DNA of 64,000 nucleotides from DSWT01 sp035373625 (GCA_035373625.1 DAOSNS010000023.1:1-64000), one strand, 5' to 3'. Positions 26,004 to 34,910 are shown, counted from the first letter of the stretch. A program made the numbers and translations. The notes: generated from the sequence alone by a model not told the origin.

Positions 26004-26044
26004 CAACAGCCTCCGGTTCGTCTTTATTGAAGTCAGCCGCTCAC

Positions 26045-26674
26045 TTACAGCGTAATACGGCGTGGGTGAACGCGGCAATGTTCGGCGGCAATGATATGCA
26101 CAACCTGCTCCACGGCCTCGTCCAGCGCATCCTCGCGGTTCACCACTACATAATCGAACTCGCCGATACGGCGCATCTCCTCCCGCGCCACGTGCATGCG
26201 ATAGTGCAATTGCTCCTCGGATTCCGTCTGACGCCGTCGCAGGCGTTCGTACAACTCCTCCTCCGAAGCGGCGCTCACGAAGATGAGCACGGCTTCGGGC
26301 ACGAGGCGTTTGACCGTCGCCGCACCCTGCACATCCAGCCGCATCACCACATCCTTGCCACTGGCGAGCGCGTCGCGCACCTGCTGTTTGGGAATCCCCT
26401 TATACTGTCCGTAGACCATCGCGTGTTCCAAAAGCTCATCCTGGCGGATCATGTGCTGGAACTCACTTTCGGAGACGAAGAAGTAATCTACACCGTGCAC
26501 CTCTTCGGCGCGTGGAGGGCGCGATGTGGCCGTAACCACAAAGTGAAAAGGGTAATTCCGCTGCTTGAGTTGTTCGAGCACGCTGTCTTTGCCCACGCCC
26601 GAAGGCCCGGAAATGACGATCAACAACGGCGTATACGGACGCGCATACGGGTCGAGTTCCTGGTTTTCCGTCAT
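26045..26674 (-). CDS. gmk: Guanylate kinase
   Basis: P-loop SGPSGVGKDS at about residues 22-31 (usual GPSGxGK), then SRPPRAEEVHGVDYFF and a DVQGA stretch (RLDVQGAATV) for GMP binding. It phosphorylates GMP to GDP. It normally has about 205 residues, as here. The ATG at 26674 has GAGGAG seven bases before it. Its -10 box at 26774-26779 faces that of the FmdB gene, so their leaders overlap. Confidence 0.93.
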   Translation of the reverse strand: MTENQELDPYARPYTPLLIVISGPSGVGKDSVLEQLKQRNYPFHFVVTATSRPPRAEEVHGVDYFFVSESEFQHMIRQDELLEHAMVYGQYKGIPKQQVRDALASGKDVVMRLDVQGAATVKRLVPEAVLIFVSAASEEELYERLRRRQTESEEQLHYRMHVAREEMRRIGEFDYVVVNREDALDEAVEQVVHIIAAEHCRVHPRRITL

Positions 26675-26678
26675 CAAC

Positions 26679-26707
26679 TTGCTCCTCGCCTACATTTTCG
26701 GTATAAT
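26679..26707 (+). promoter_or_regulatory. Promoter of the FmdB-like gene
   Basis: TTGCTC (26679-26684), 17-bp spacer, TATAAT (26702-26707). Confidence 0.55.
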
Positions 26708-26712
26708 GGTGT

Positions 26713-26757
26713 CCGGCGGATTCCCTGAACGTTTCGCCAGGGGATGGCGACCGCCGG
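26713..26757. promoter_or_regulatory. Nested hairpin between divergent gmk and fmdB promoters
   Basis: CCGGCGG (26713-26719) pairs with CCGCCGG (26751-26757), and inside it CCCTG pairs with CAGGG. It lies in the 5' leaders of both divergent transcripts. Confidence 0.55.
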
Positions 26758-26773
26758 GGAAAATCCAAACCCT

Positions 26774-26785
26774 ACTATACCACAT
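26774..26785 (-). promoter_or_regulatory. Extended -10 promoter of gmk
   Basis: Minus strand ATGTGGTATAGT. The TGTGGTATA element is shared with the promoters of tRNA-Lys and the TPR gene at 53125. Confidence 0.5.
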
Positions 26786-26816
26786 TTGAGCATATTTAAG
26801 AAAAAGGAGAGGAAAA

Positions 26817-27221
26817 ATGCCTATTTACGAATACCGTTGTCAGAAATGCCGTCGTCGGTTTTCGGTGTTTTGGCGCTCCTTTGCCGCGATAGATGAGGGT
26901 AAAGTGGTTTGTAAATACTGCCACAGCCCGGAGGTGCGGCGGTTAGTCTCGCGCGTCCGCGTGCTGCGTTCCGAAGACAGTCGCCTCGAAGACCTGGCCG
27001 ATCCCAGCGCCTGGGGCGGTTTTGACGAAAATGACCCCAAGAGCATGGGCCGCTTTATGCGCAAAATGGTCAATGAAATGGGCGATGAAGCCGGTGACCT
27101 GGGACCGGAGTTTGAAGAAGTCATTGACCGTCTGGAAGCCGGTCAAGACCCGGAGCAAATCGAAAAAGAGGTTCCTGACCTGCTCGGCGACGCAGGCGCG
27201 GGCGACGATACGGACCTGTAA
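26817..27221 (+). CDS. FmdB-type zinc-ribbon protein
   Basis: MPIYEYRCQKC and CKYCHSPEVRRLVS form the two CxxC knuckles of the FmdB/CxxC_CXXC_SSSS family at residues 8-38. The remaining 90 residues are acidic and helical. These small regulators are poorly understood. AGGAGAGG precedes the ATG. Confidence 0.85.
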   Translation: MPIYEYRCQKCRRRFSVFWRSFAAIDEGKVVCKYCHSPEVRRLVSRVRVLRSEDSRLEDLADPSAWGGFDENDPKSMGRFMRKMVNEMGDEAGDLGPEFEEVIDRLEAGQDPEQIEKEVPDLLGDAGAGDDTDL

Positions 27222-27332
27222 GGAAGGTAACCGAACCGGTGGTATAGCTCCGATAATGGAAATGATCGCAGGATTATCTGACTAACGACTATCATCAGGC
27301 TATTTTCAGAGGCTATTTTTGGAGGAGGGCTT

Positions 27333-28133
27333 ATGTTAAAAGGGCGTTGGGCGTTGATTTTGGGGGCCTCCAGCGGCTTCGGCGCGGCAACGGCGCGCGC
27401 CTTCGCCCATGCGGGAATGAACATCTTCGGCGTGCACCTCGACCCGCGCCGGACAATCGAACAGGCCGAGGCCGTCATCGCCGACGTGGAAGCCGCCGGA
27501 AGTCAGGCCGTCTTCTTCAACACCAACGCCGCCGATGCGCGCCGCCGCGCCCGCGTGCTCGAAGCCATCGCCGCCACGTTGCGCGACGCGCCATATCCGA
27601 CCATCCACATGATGGTGCACACCCTGGCGTTTGGCAGTCTGCGTCCTTACATCGCCGAGACGCCGGAAGACGCCACCACCGAAGAGCAAATGGAGATGAC
27701 GCTGCGCGTGATGGCGCATAGCCTGGTTTACTGGACGCAAGACCTGGTGCGGGCAGGTTTGTTGGGGGCAGGCAGCCGCATCTATGCCCTGAGCAGCATC
27801 GGCTCCCAGCGGGCCGCGCCCTATTACGGGGCCGTCTCGGCGGCCAAAGCGGCGCTGGAAGCCCACATGCGTCAACTGGCGCTTGAGCTGGCCCCGCGCG
27901 GCATCGCCGTCAACTGCCTTATGCCCGGCGTCACCGACACGCCTGCGCTGCGTGCCATCCCCGGCCATGAGAAGCTCATCGAGGCCGTGCTGACCCATCA
28001 TCCCGCTCACCGTCTGACCACGCCGGAGGATGTAGCGCACGTGCTTGTGGCCCTGGCGGATCCCCGCATCACCTGGATATCCGGGGCCACGATCCCTGTG
28101 GATGGCGGCGAGGCCGCGGTCAGCCTCGCATAA
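27333..28133 (+). CDS. SDR oxidoreductase, enoyl-ACP reductase-like
   Basis: The Rossmann motif is LGASSGFGAATA at residues 10-21. The catalytic Tyr and Lys are spaced Y-x6-K (YGAVSAAK), as in enoyl-ACP reductases FabI/FabL, not the usual Y-x3-K of other short-chain dehydrogenases. It has an NSxxPG-like NCLMPGVTDT segment and ends with the VDGG motif. A role in fatty-acid synthesis is therefore possible, but a different 3-oxoacyl substrate cannot be excluded. GGAGGAGGG lies before the ATG. Confidence 0.75.
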   Translation: MLKGRWALILGASSGFGAATARAFAHAGMNIFGVHLDPRRTIEQAEAVIADVEAAGSQAVFFNTNAADARRRARVLEAIAATLRDAPYPTIHMMVHTLAFGSLRPYIAETPEDATTEEQMEMTLRVMAHSLVYWTQDLVRAGLLGAGSRIYALSSIGSQRAAPYYGAVSAAKAALEAHMRQLALELAPRGIAVNCLMPGVTDTPALRAIPGHEKLIEAVLTHHPAHRLTTPEDVAHVLVALADPRITWISGATIPVDGGEAAVSLA

Positions 28134-28150
28134 TAGAACTATCGTATTCA

Positions 28151-28195
28151 GGAAACTTTGTCCCGTTGGGCTGTCTGTTGTGCCGCTAAAGCGGC
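28151..28195 (+). repeat. Dispersed repeat family F3, copy 1, with GCCGC hairpin
   Basis: GGAAACTTTGTCCCGTTGG followed by CTGTCTGTTGTGCCGCTAAAG. The same text occurs on the opposite strand near 46850-46895 and in part near 52971. It ends in GCCGC-TAAA-GCGGC, a small hairpin that could act as a weak terminator after the SDR gene. Confidence 0.65.
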
Positions 28196-28238
28196 GTCTT
28201 TAGGGAAGGTTTTTTGTGGTGGGGCATCGCATAAAGGT

Positions 28239-28266
28239 TTGACATTATCAATTGGTATGATAGAAT
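28239..28266 (+). promoter_or_regulatory. rpsA promoter
   Basis: TTGACA (28239-28244), 16-bp spacer, TAGAAT (28261-28266). A 70-nt leader precedes the coding sequence. Confidence 0.55.
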
Positions 28267-28341
28267 ACGGGAAATTTCAGGAAACCGCCTAAGTTGCATG
28301 AGCAGAGCTAACTTGCAATACTGGGTGGAAGAGGAGTGGAT

Positions 28342-29661
28342 GTGGAAGAAATAAAGGCGACCCCAACCGAACCCATGTCAATGGAGCATTGGGAGAATGA
28401 GCTTGAAGAATCACTAGTCGGTACAGAACTGCGGCGCGGAGAACTCCGTGAGGGTACCGTCCTGGCACTTAAGGACGGCGGGCTGGTTGTGGACATTGGC
28501 TCAAAGCGCGATGGCTTCGTTCCCCGTGAAGACCTCGAAAACGTTGAGGGCAAAACCTTCAATGTCGGTGATACGATCAACGTCATCGTCACCAAATTCC
28601 GTGACTCTGATGGCAACGTTGAACTTTCTGTGTCTCAGGCCCTGCTTCAGGAAGACTGGATCAAGGCCGAGAAGCTGAAGGAATCGGAGGCCGTGTACGA
28701 AGCAAAGGTCCTGAACGCCAACCGTGGTGGCCTCACCGTGGAGTTCGGGCATTTGCGCGGTTTTATCCCCATGTCGCAGTTGATCGGCTTCTCCCGTATT
28801 CACCAACCGGCAGAGCGGCATCGGCGCCTGCGGGCGATGGTGGGGCAGTCCATTATGCTCAAAGTCATCGAGGTGAACCGCCGCCGTCGCCGTCTGATCC
28901 TCTCGCAGCGCGCTGCCGCGAAAGAATGGCGGGCAGCCCGCCGTGAGCAATTGTTAGAAGACCTGCAACCCGGTCAGGTGCGTCGTGGGCGCATCAGCCA
29001 GGTCACCGATTTCGGCATCTTTGTCAATTTGGGTGGGCTGGATGGCCTGGTGCATATCTCCGAGCTATCGTGGGGCCGCATCGAAGACCCCCGCGAAGTC
29101 TACCGTGAGGGCCAGCGCATCAAAGTTCGGGTGCTGAGCGTAGATCAGGACCGGCAGCGCATTGCTCTGAGCATCAAGGCTCTCTCGCCGGACCCCTGGG
29201 AAATCGCCCCGCAGAAATACCAGGAGGGCAAACTGGTAGAAGGCAAGGTCACGCAGGTGGTGGATTTCGGCATCTTCGTCGAGCTGGAACCCGGCGTCGA
29301 AGGGTTGCTGCACAACTCCGAACTTGGCGACCTGGAACAGCGCAACGAATTGCAACCCGGATCGCGGGTGCTGGTGAAAGTCATTCGGGTCGAACCGGAT
29401 CGGCGGCGCATTGGTCTCAGCGTCCGCCAGGTGCGCCGCGATGAATGGGAGGAATGGGCAGCCGCCAAAGCCGCGGAGGCTCAGGCTAAAGAGAAGGCCG
29501 GGGCACAGGCTGTGGTCGAAGAGGAAGAAGAGGAAGAAGACCAGTTCGACGATGATTTGCTGTCTGAAGCCGCGGAAGCGTTCGACGAGGTTGATGAGGC
29601 TTCAGAAGTTGCCGTCGAAGGTGATGCCCTGGACGAAGTTGATGCCGAAGCAGAGGCATAA
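28342..29661 (+). CDS. rpsA: 30S ribosomal protein S1-like protein (four S1 domains)
   Basis: Four S1 domains follow one another: residues of about 32-95, 115-195, 215-285 and 302-370 (FGIFVNLGGLDGLVHISELS and FGIFVELEPGVEGLLHNSEL are clear). A long acidic tail rich in Glu and Asp ends the protein. It binds mRNA for translation initiation. Two GTG codons are possible; the second has GAGGAG five bases upstream and is used here. infA follows after 12 bp, so S1 and IF-1 are made together. Confidence 0.88.
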   Translation: MEEIKATPTEPMSMEHWENELEESLVGTELRRGELREGTVLALKDGGLVVDIGSKRDGFVPREDLENVEGKTFNVGDTINVIVTKFRDSDGNVELSVSQALLQEDWIKAEKLKESEAVYEAKVLNANRGGLTVEFGHLRGFIPMSQLIGFSRIHQPAERHRRLRAMVGQSIMLKVIEVNRRRRRLILSQRAAAKEWRAARREQLLEDLQPGQVRRGRISQVTDFGIFVNLGGLDGLVHISELSWGRIEDPREVYREGQRIKVRVLSVDQDRQRIALSIKALSPDPWEIAPQKYQEGKLVEGKVTQVVDFGIFVELEPGVEGLLHNSELGDLEQRNELQPGSRVLVKVIRVEPDRRRIGLSVRQVRRDEWEEWAAAKAAEAQAKEKAGAQAVVEEEEEEEDQFDDDLLSEAAEAFDEVDEASEVAVEGDALDEVDAEAEA

Positions 29662-29673
29662 AGGGGAAGCCGG

Positions 29674-29934
29674 ATGGGTAGTAAAGAAGAAAAAATCGTT
29701 GTCGAAGGCACGATCGTAGAAGCGCTTCCCGGAACACAGTTCCGTGTGCATCTCGATTCGGGCCATGAAGTCCTGGCCTACCTGTCCGGAAAAATGCGCA
29801 AATACTACATCCGCATCCTCTTGGGGGATCGCGTGCGTGTGGAGCTTTCGCCGTATGATCTCACCCGTGGACGGATCGTCTACCGCCACAAAAAGCAGCG
29901 TGGCGGTCTGGTCGAAGACGAGGACGAGTATTAA
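29674..29934 (+). CDS. infA: Translation initiation factor IF-1
   Basis: An 86-residue OB-fold protein with VEGTIVEALPGTQFRVHLDS, LSGKMRKYYIRILLGDRV and SPYDLTRGRIVYRHK, as in all IF-1. It binds the A site of the 30S subunit. Placement next to rpsA is unusual but sensible. The C-terminal end LVEDEDEY is more acidic than usual. Confidence 0.95.
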   Translation: MGSKEEKIVVEGTIVEALPGTQFRVHLDSGHEVLAYLSGKMRKYYIRILLGDRVRVELSPYDLTRGRIVYRHKKQRGGLVEDEDEY

Positions 29935-29947
29935 ATCAACAACAAAA

Positions 29948-29980
29948 CAAAAACGCCGGTCCATTGGACCGGCGTTTTTG
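29948..29980. terminator. Bidirectional Rho-independent terminator after infA
   Basis: Fifteen-base perfect stem CAAAAACGCCGGTCC with loop ATT. A-tract before and T-tract after, so it can stop transcripts from either side. Confidence 0.92.
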
Positions 29981-30018
29981 TTGGTATGTTCGAACGTTCT
30001 AACTGGTCTATTTTATAG

Positions 30019-30033
30019 AAGTATGCTATACTT
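30019..30033 (+). promoter_or_regulatory. vapBC operator and extended -10 promoter
   Basis: AAGTAT-GCT-ATACTT inverted repeat, overlapping TGC-TATACT (extended -10, box 30027-30032). The -35 is weak. This is a likely site for autorepression by the AbrB-type antitoxin. Confidence 0.5.
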
Positions 30034-30075
30034 TGTAAAAAGCTGTTTCGCAAAGTAGAATGGGGGTGGTGTAAA

Positions 30076-30321
30076 ATGGAAGCTGTTTTGGTAAAACTCA
30101 GTGAACGTAATCAAATGGTGCTGCCTCGTGCGGCGCGCGCGGCGCTAGGGGTGAAACCCGGTGGGCGAGTGCTGGTAGTGGTAGAGCGAGAAAGCGTGCG
30201 CCTGTTGCCGGAGCCGGAAAGCTGGACGGACTATATTTATGGTTTGGGCGCAGAGGTGTGGGCCGCGCTCGGCGGCGGCGAGCATTTTCTGGCCGAGGAG
30301 CGTGCCGCGTGGGAACGTTGA
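30076..30321 (+). CDS. vapB: AbrB/MazE-type antitoxin of a VapBC pair
   Basis: The swapped-hairpin AbrB fold is seen in VKLSERNQMVLPRAARAALGVKPG, with a short C-terminal toxin-binding tail. It overlaps the PIN-toxin gene by 13 bp and is preceded by a palindromic extended -10 promoter, so it probably represses its own operon. Confidence 0.85.
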   Translation: MEAVLVKLSERNQMVLPRAARAALGVKPGGRVLVVVERESVRLLPEPESWTDYIYGLGAEVWAALGGGEHFLAEERAAWER

Positions 30322-30764
30322 GCGAATTGACTGTACGTCTACAAAGCGCAAAGAGGATTGCGTTAGACACGGTCGTTTTTATCTATGCGTTTGAACGTCA
30401 TCCACACTATGGCGCACGGGCACAAGCCGTCTTTCGCTTGCTGGAAACGGGTGTTTGCCAGGGTGTGGTCTCGGTATTGGCATTGGGTGAAATTCTCACC
30501 GGCGTTAAAAAGGCCGACAATCCTGAGCTGCTCTTGCGCTACCGTGATGTCCTGACACGCTTCCCCGGCCTATCGTTGTTGGATGCGGATGTCGCTGTGA
30601 TGGAAGCCATGTCGGATTTGCGCGTGCGCTACGCCCTGCCCACCCCAGATGCCATCCACCTGGCGACAGCCATCGTGGGCGGCGCGCATGCCTTCGTCAC
30701 CAACGATGCGCGTCTGCAGCAGGTCAAGGAACTCGAAATCATCCTGCTGGCGGATTGGGAGTAG
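30309..30764 (+). CDS. vapC: PIN-domain ribonuclease toxin of a VapBC pair
   Basis: The PIN acidic set is visible: Asp20 (ALDTVVF), Glu in LALGEIL, Asp in TPDAIHLATA and Asp in VTNDARLQ. The start GTG at 30309 has GAGGAG seven bases before it and lies inside the antitoxin gene. VapC toxins cut tRNA or rRNA when freed. This is a complete, intact pair. Confidence 0.85.
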   Translation: MGTLSELTVRLQSAKRIALDTVVFIYAFERHPHYGARAQAVFRLLETGVCQGVVSVLALGEILTGVKKADNPELLLRYRDVLTRFPGLSLLDADVAVMEAMSDLRVRYALPTPDAIHLATAIVGGAHAFVTNDARLQQVKELEIILLADWE

Positions 30765-30780
30765 GTAATTTTAGAAGGGT

Positions 30781-31686
30781 TCAGGGGATAACGGCTGTCT
30801 TGGAAGCCATCAGCGCCACCCAATCCTCTCGCTGACGCCGTTCTGTGACCTGAAGCCCCTGCGCTTGCAAGACGGCCTCCACGTCGGCGGCTTGCTCGAC
30901 GAGGATCCCCGACGCCACCAGCACCCCGCCCGGTCGGACGCGCGACGCCAATCCCGAACGCGCCATATCTACGATGATGTGGGCGAGGAGGTTCGCCGCC
31001 ACCACATCATACGTCCCGCTGACCTCGGCCAGCGAGCCATGCAACACCCGGATCCGGTGCGCGACCGCGTTACCCTGGGCATTGCGGCGCGCGGCCACCA
31101 CAGCATTGACGTCGTTATCTACGGCCAGAATATCGGCGGCGCCCAGACGCGCCGCTATCAACGCCAGAATCCCGGTGCCGGTGCCGAGATCCAAAACGCG
31201 CATCCCCGGTTTGACCAGTTCTTCCAACGCCTCAATGCACAATTGCGTCGTCGGATGAAGCCCCGTGCCGAACGCCATGCCCGGGTCCATCTCCAACATG
31301 ATTTCTTCGGGCTGCGGCGTATATTCGCGCCACGAGGGCTTGATCACAATGCGCTTGCCCAAATGCAGGACGGGAATGGTCTCCTTCCAACCGGCGGTCC
31401 AGTCCCGGTCGGCAATCGGCGTGAAGACCGGTTCGGGGATCACCGGCCAGATGTGGTGCAGGTGCCAAAGCGCCTCGGCGACTTGCTGACGCCTTGCGGC
31501 GATGTCTTCATCGGTCGCAAGGTAGGCTTTCACCGTGACGGGGTGGGAGGTGTCGGTTTCTCCTTCCCCTAAATCAATGACCACGCCCTGCGGCGCATAG
31601 CGACTGAGGACTTCGGCAACCGCTTCGGCTGCCTCAGGGATCACCGCAACACTGACTTCGAGCCACTCCAGATTGTCGGCCATCAT
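30781..31686 (-). CDS. prmA: Ribosomal protein L11 methyltransferase
   Basis: Shows the N-terminal L11-binding part, then MAFGTGLHPTTQLCIEALE, SAM motif LDLGTGTGILALIAARLGA and VAANLLAHI, all diagnostic for PrmA. It trimethylates L11. Its ATG overlaps the dnaJ stop (ATGA), which places it as the last gene of the heat-shock operon, as in many Firmicutes and Chloroflexota. Confidence 0.93.
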   Translation of the reverse strand: MMADNLEWLEVSVAVIPEAAEAVAEVLSRYAPQGVVIDLGEGETDTSHPVTVKAYLATDEDIAARRQQVAEALWHLHHIWPVIPEPVFTPIADRDWTAGWKETIPVLHLGKRIVIKPSWREYTPQPEEIMLEMDPGMAFGTGLHPTTQLCIEALEELVKPGMRVLDLGTGTGILALIAARLGAADILAVDNDVNAVVAARRNAQGNAVAHRIRVLHGSLAEVSGTYDVVAANLLAHIIVDMARSGLASRVRPGGVLVASGILVEQAADVEAVLQAQGLQVTERRQREDWVALMASKTAVIP

Positions 31687-32822
31687 AACCCCAACGCTTC
31701 TTTAACGCGATCTACAAAGCTCATTTTCTCTTCGACCACCGTCTCACTTCCCAGGGTGCCGGCCAGTTCCTGGAAAAGCTCCTTCTGTTTGGCCGTGAGC
31801 CGCGTGGGAATGGCGACCTGCACGACGATCAACTGGTCACCGCGCCCGTTGCTGCGCAGGTAGGGAATTCCCAATCCGCGCAGGCGGAAAATCGCACCGG
31901 ATTGCGTCCCCGGCGGGATGGTGATCTGGTGCTCACCGTCCAGCGTGGGGACTTTCACCGTATCCCCCAATGTCGCTTGCGCCACGTTGATCTGTAATTC
32001 GAGAATGATGTCGTTGTTGCGCCGCTTGAAGAAAGGATGGGGTTTGACGTTCAAGACGACGTACAGATTGCCGGGCGGCCCGCCGCGTTCCCCCGGTTCC
32101 CCCTGTCCGGCCAGACGGATGGTCACACCATCGTCCACGCCGGCCGGGATCGTAGCTTTGATCTTGCGCCGCACGTAGACGCGCCCATTGCCGTTGCACT
32201 CGTGACACGGTTTGGTGACGATGGTGCCTTTGCCATTACAACGTGGGCACGTCACAATGTTGACGAAGGAACCCAGGAAGGTCCGCTGGGTGTGCCGTAC
32301 CTGTCCGGCGCCCCGACATTCCGGGCATTGCTCAACCGAAGACCCCGGTTCGGCGCGTGAGCCGTTGCACACCGGACAGACTTCGTAGCGTTGCACCTCG
32401 ACATCTTTCTCGACGCCGAAGACGGCTTCCTCAAAAGTGAGATCGAGACTGCTGCGCACGTCGTTGCCGCGCGTCGGCCCGGCGGCTCGCCCTGTCTGCC
32501 CGAAGCCACCGAAGCCCCCAAACCCACCCAGGTTGCCGAACACTTCGGCAAAGATGTCGAAGGGGTCACGCGCGGCCCCGCCAAAGTCAAAGCCGCCGAA
32601 TCCGTTGGGAACATCCGTGCCAAAGCGGTCGTACATGGCGCGTTTTTCAGTGTCGGAAAGCACTTCGTAGGCCGCGTTGACCTCTTTGAAGCGTTCTTCG
32701 GCGTCTGGCTCGGTGCTGACATCGGGATGATATTTGCGGGCCAACTGACGGTAGGCCCGCTTGATGTCTTCCTGACTGGCGTTTCGGGGAACGCCCAGGA
32801 CTTCGTAGTAATCTCTCGCCAT
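31683..32822 (-). CDS. dnaJ: Chaperone DnaJ (type I)
   Basis: J domain with HPD at residues 33-35, a Gly/Phe-rich region (residues 70-115) and a cysteine-rich zinc domain of four motifs (CPVCNGSRAE, CPECRGAG, CPRCNGKG, CHECNGNG). The first motif lacks the usual second Gly but keeps the cysteines. C-terminal substrate domains follow. It stimulates DnaK ATPase. It ends by overlapping prmA. Confidence 0.95.
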   Translation of the reverse strand: MARDYYEVLGVPRNASQEDIKRAYRQLARKYHPDVSTEPDAEERFKEVNAAYEVLSDTEKRAMYDRFGTDVPNGFGGFDFGGAARDPFDIFAEVFGNLGGFGGFGGFGQTGRAAGPTRGNDVRSSLDLTFEEAVFGVEKDVEVQRYEVCPVCNGSRAEPGSSVEQCPECRGAGQVRHTQRTFLGSFVNIVTCPRCNGKGTIVTKPCHECNGNGRVYVRRKIKATIPAGVDDGVTIRLAGQGEPGERGGPPGNLYVVLNVKPHPFFKRRNNDIILELQINVAQATLGDTVKVPTLDGEHQITIPPGTQSGAIFRLRGLGIPYLRSNGRGDQLIVVQVAIPTRLTAKQKELFQELAGTLGSETVVEEKMSFVDRVKEALGL

Positions 32823-32835
32823 ACCCCCTCACACG

Positions 32836-33666
32836 TCAAGCGGCGTCTGTGCAAGCGCCGGGTGCTTCTGAACCATTACCTGTGTTTTCTGCCTCATCGG
32901 TTACGGCCGGCGGCGTTTCGAGTTCAGGTGCGGTCGTGGTTTCGGCTGGCGACGCCGCCTCGATGATTCCGGGTTCCGACACTGTACCGGCTGCTGTTTC
33001 TTCCACCGCAGGCGCCACGGCGGGCGCTTTGGCGACCACAACGGACGTTGGCCTCAGCACGCGCTCGCCCAATAGATAACCACGCTCGACTTCGGCGATG
33101 ATCTGCCCTTCCGCAAAGCCGGGCATTTCTTGATGTAGCAGGGCGTTGTGGTAAAGCGGATCAAAGGTGTCGCCCGGCTGGACCTGAATGGGCCGGACGT
33201 TCTCCGCTTCGAGGATCCCCGCCAGTTTGCGCCGGATCAGGGTGATCCCCTCCAGCCACGCATGGCCGGCGAATTCGGCCGGCAGAGCCTGGAACGCGCG
33301 CTCGAAGTCGTCCAGTACGGGCAGGAGCCGGGTCAGGAGCGCGGCGTTCGCCACACTGCGCCATGAGACCTGTTCGGCCTCCGTGCGTTTGCGGTAATTC
33401 GCAAAGGCCGCCTGAGAACGTTGCAAGCCGTCCAGATATTCCGCCGCTTTGCTTTCGGCCTCGGCCAGTTGTGCTTCGAGTTGTGCGATCTTGTCACGCA
33501 ATTCGTCTTCTACACTGACTGCTTCTGTTGCACTTTCTTCCACCGCCTCCGGTGCGGCGGCTGTTTCTTCGACTGTAGCCGTTACAGGTTCGGGTGTAGT
33601 GGTTTCATTTTCTGCAACACATTCTTCTTCGACAGTCCATGCTTCACGAATTTCATCGGTTGTCAT
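32836..33666 (-). CDS. grpE: Nucleotide exchange factor GrpE with long acidic ends
   Basis: The GrpE core is at residues 60-215: a coiled coil (ELRDKIAQLEAQLAEAESKA), FANYRKRTEAEQ, LPVLDDFERAFQAL, and the beta-domain with GDTFDPLYHNALLHQE and YLLGERVLRPTSVVVAK. Both ends are long, acidic and Ala/Glu/Thr-rich, making it about 80 residues longer than normal. It releases ADP from DnaK. GGAGG lies before the ATG. Confidence 0.92.
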   Translation of the reverse strand: MTTDEIREAWTVEEECVAENETTTPEPVTATVEETAAAPEAVEESATEAVSVEDELRDKIAQLEAQLAEAESKAAEYLDGLQRSQAAFANYRKRTEAEQVSWRSVANAALLTRLLPVLDDFERAFQALPAEFAGHAWLEGITLIRRKLAGILEAENVRPIQVQPGDTFDPLYHNALLHQEMPGFAEGQIIAEVERGYLLGERVLRPTSVVVAKAPAVAPAVEETAAGTVSEPGIIEAASPAETTTAPELETPPAVTDEAENTGNGSEAPGACTDAA

Positions 33667-33680
33667 AACCTCGTCCTCCG

Positions 33681-34769
33681 TTAGAATTGTCCTTCAAAGT
33701 CCAGCAGGGGCTCACGTGTGCCGGGTTCGTACATTTCGTAGACCATTTCGCCGAGGATGTTCGCCACAAAGCGCACCGCCGAGATGGTGCGTCCGTAAGG
33801 CATGCGGATCGGTCCGACGACACCCAACGCACCCGTGGCGTAATCCATCACGCCGTAGCGCGTCAAGACAATGCTGCACGCCCGCAGCTCATCCCAGCGC
33901 CCTTCTCCACCGATGAGCACGCACACGTTGCCGACCCCCACCGCCGGCGTGAGCGTCTCGGAGAGTACGGCCTGGAGCAGGCTGCGCTCTTCCAAAACCC
34001 GCACCACCGAGGTCGAGGCAACATCGCCTTCGACGAATTCCGGTTCCTGGAGCAATTCGGAAAGCCCGTGTTGATAGATTTCATCCGAGGGCATGCCTTC
34101 GGATTTACGCATGATGGAGATGACAAGCCGCGCAACGTCCGCCTCCAGTGAAGGCAATTCGCCGATACGCGATTCGATGTCTGCGGCGCGCAGACCGGCA
34201 AAAATCTGGTTGAGTCGGTCGGCGGCCTCGCGCAGCGCCGTCTGTGTCATCGGCTCCGAAAGCGCCAGCATTTGTTGTTCGACCATGCCGCCTTGCAACA
34301 CCAGGATCAGCAGGATCGCCCGCCCGTGCGTGAGGATCAGCTCCAGGTGTTTATAAACCGGCTGCATGGTGCGCGGTGCGGTCACGACAGAAGCACCGCC
34401 GGAAGTCTGCGCCAGCACCGAGGAGGCCAGTGGCAGCCATGATTCAATGCGATCACGCGCCTGGTAGAACTGGTGCGCGATCCGCCGCTGTTCGGCCAGT
34501 GGGAGGCTCTGTTCCTCCATCAGCCGCGCCACGAAGTAACGGAATCCGGCCTCGGTGGGCATGCGCCCGGCGGAAGTATGGGGCTGTGTGAGATAGCCGA
34601 GCGACTCGAGCGCCGCCATCTCGTTGCGCACCGTCGCCGGGCTGAATTTGAGATTGTATTTTTCAACCAGGGTGCGCGAAGCAACCGGCCCGGTGGATTC
34701 GACATGCTCCCGGACGATTAGCTTCAGCAGTAAACTCTGACGCTCGGTCAGTTCAGGCATGTCGGTCAT
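33681..34769 (-). CDS. hrcA: Heat-inducible repressor HrcA
   Basis: Winged-helix N-terminus (LTERQSLLLKLIVREHVEST, TVRNEMAALESLGYLTQPHTSAGRMPT) and the C-terminal IPMPYG-like segment (GPIRMPYGRTISAVRFVANILGEMVYEMYE) are characteristic. It represses chaperone genes by binding CIRCE until heat or misfolded protein inactivates it. The ATG with AAGGAAC upstream is preferred over starts that add 8 or 35 residues. Its own operon carries a perfect CIRCE. Confidence 0.93.
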   Translation of the reverse strand: MTDMPELTERQSLLLKLIVREHVESTGPVASRTLVEKYNLKFSPATVRNEMAALESLGYLTQPHTSAGRMPTEAGFRYFVARLMEEQSLPLAEQRRIAHQFYQARDRIESWLPLASSVLAQTSGGASVVTAPRTMQPVYKHLELILTHGRAILLILVLQGGMVEQQMLALSEPMTQTALREAADRLNQIFAGLRAADIESRIGELPSLEADVARLVISIMRKSEGMPSDEIYQHGLSELLQEPEFVEGDVASTSVVRVLEERSLLQAVLSETLTPAVGVGNVCVLIGGEGRWDELRACSIVLTRYGVMDYATGALGVVGPIRMPYGRTISAVRFVANILGEMVYEMYEPGTREPLLDFEGQF

Positions 34770-34910
34770 CTTCGTTCCTTGTTGATTGTCCATAATCTGC
34801 TCCAAAATGTGCGTTGGAACTTTGTCTTTGTCCAACTGTCGGTAAATTCCTGAGATTCGTTCAGTGAACTCCAATTTTCTGAACGCCGATTGATCGAAAA
34901 CGACCGCGTT

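Noticed and set aside
26045..26078. Upstream extension of the DUF951 gene to 26078
   Set aside because: It would overlap guanylate kinase. The ATG at 26003 has GGAGG and fits the family length.
26713..26757. Known riboswitch class before fmdB or gmk
   Set aside because: The hairpin does not carry the conserved residues of any riboswitch I could recall, such as the fluoride or THF type.
30076..30764. Broken toxin-antitoxin remnant
   Set aside because: Both partners are full length, with the PIN acidic residues and AbrB fold intact.
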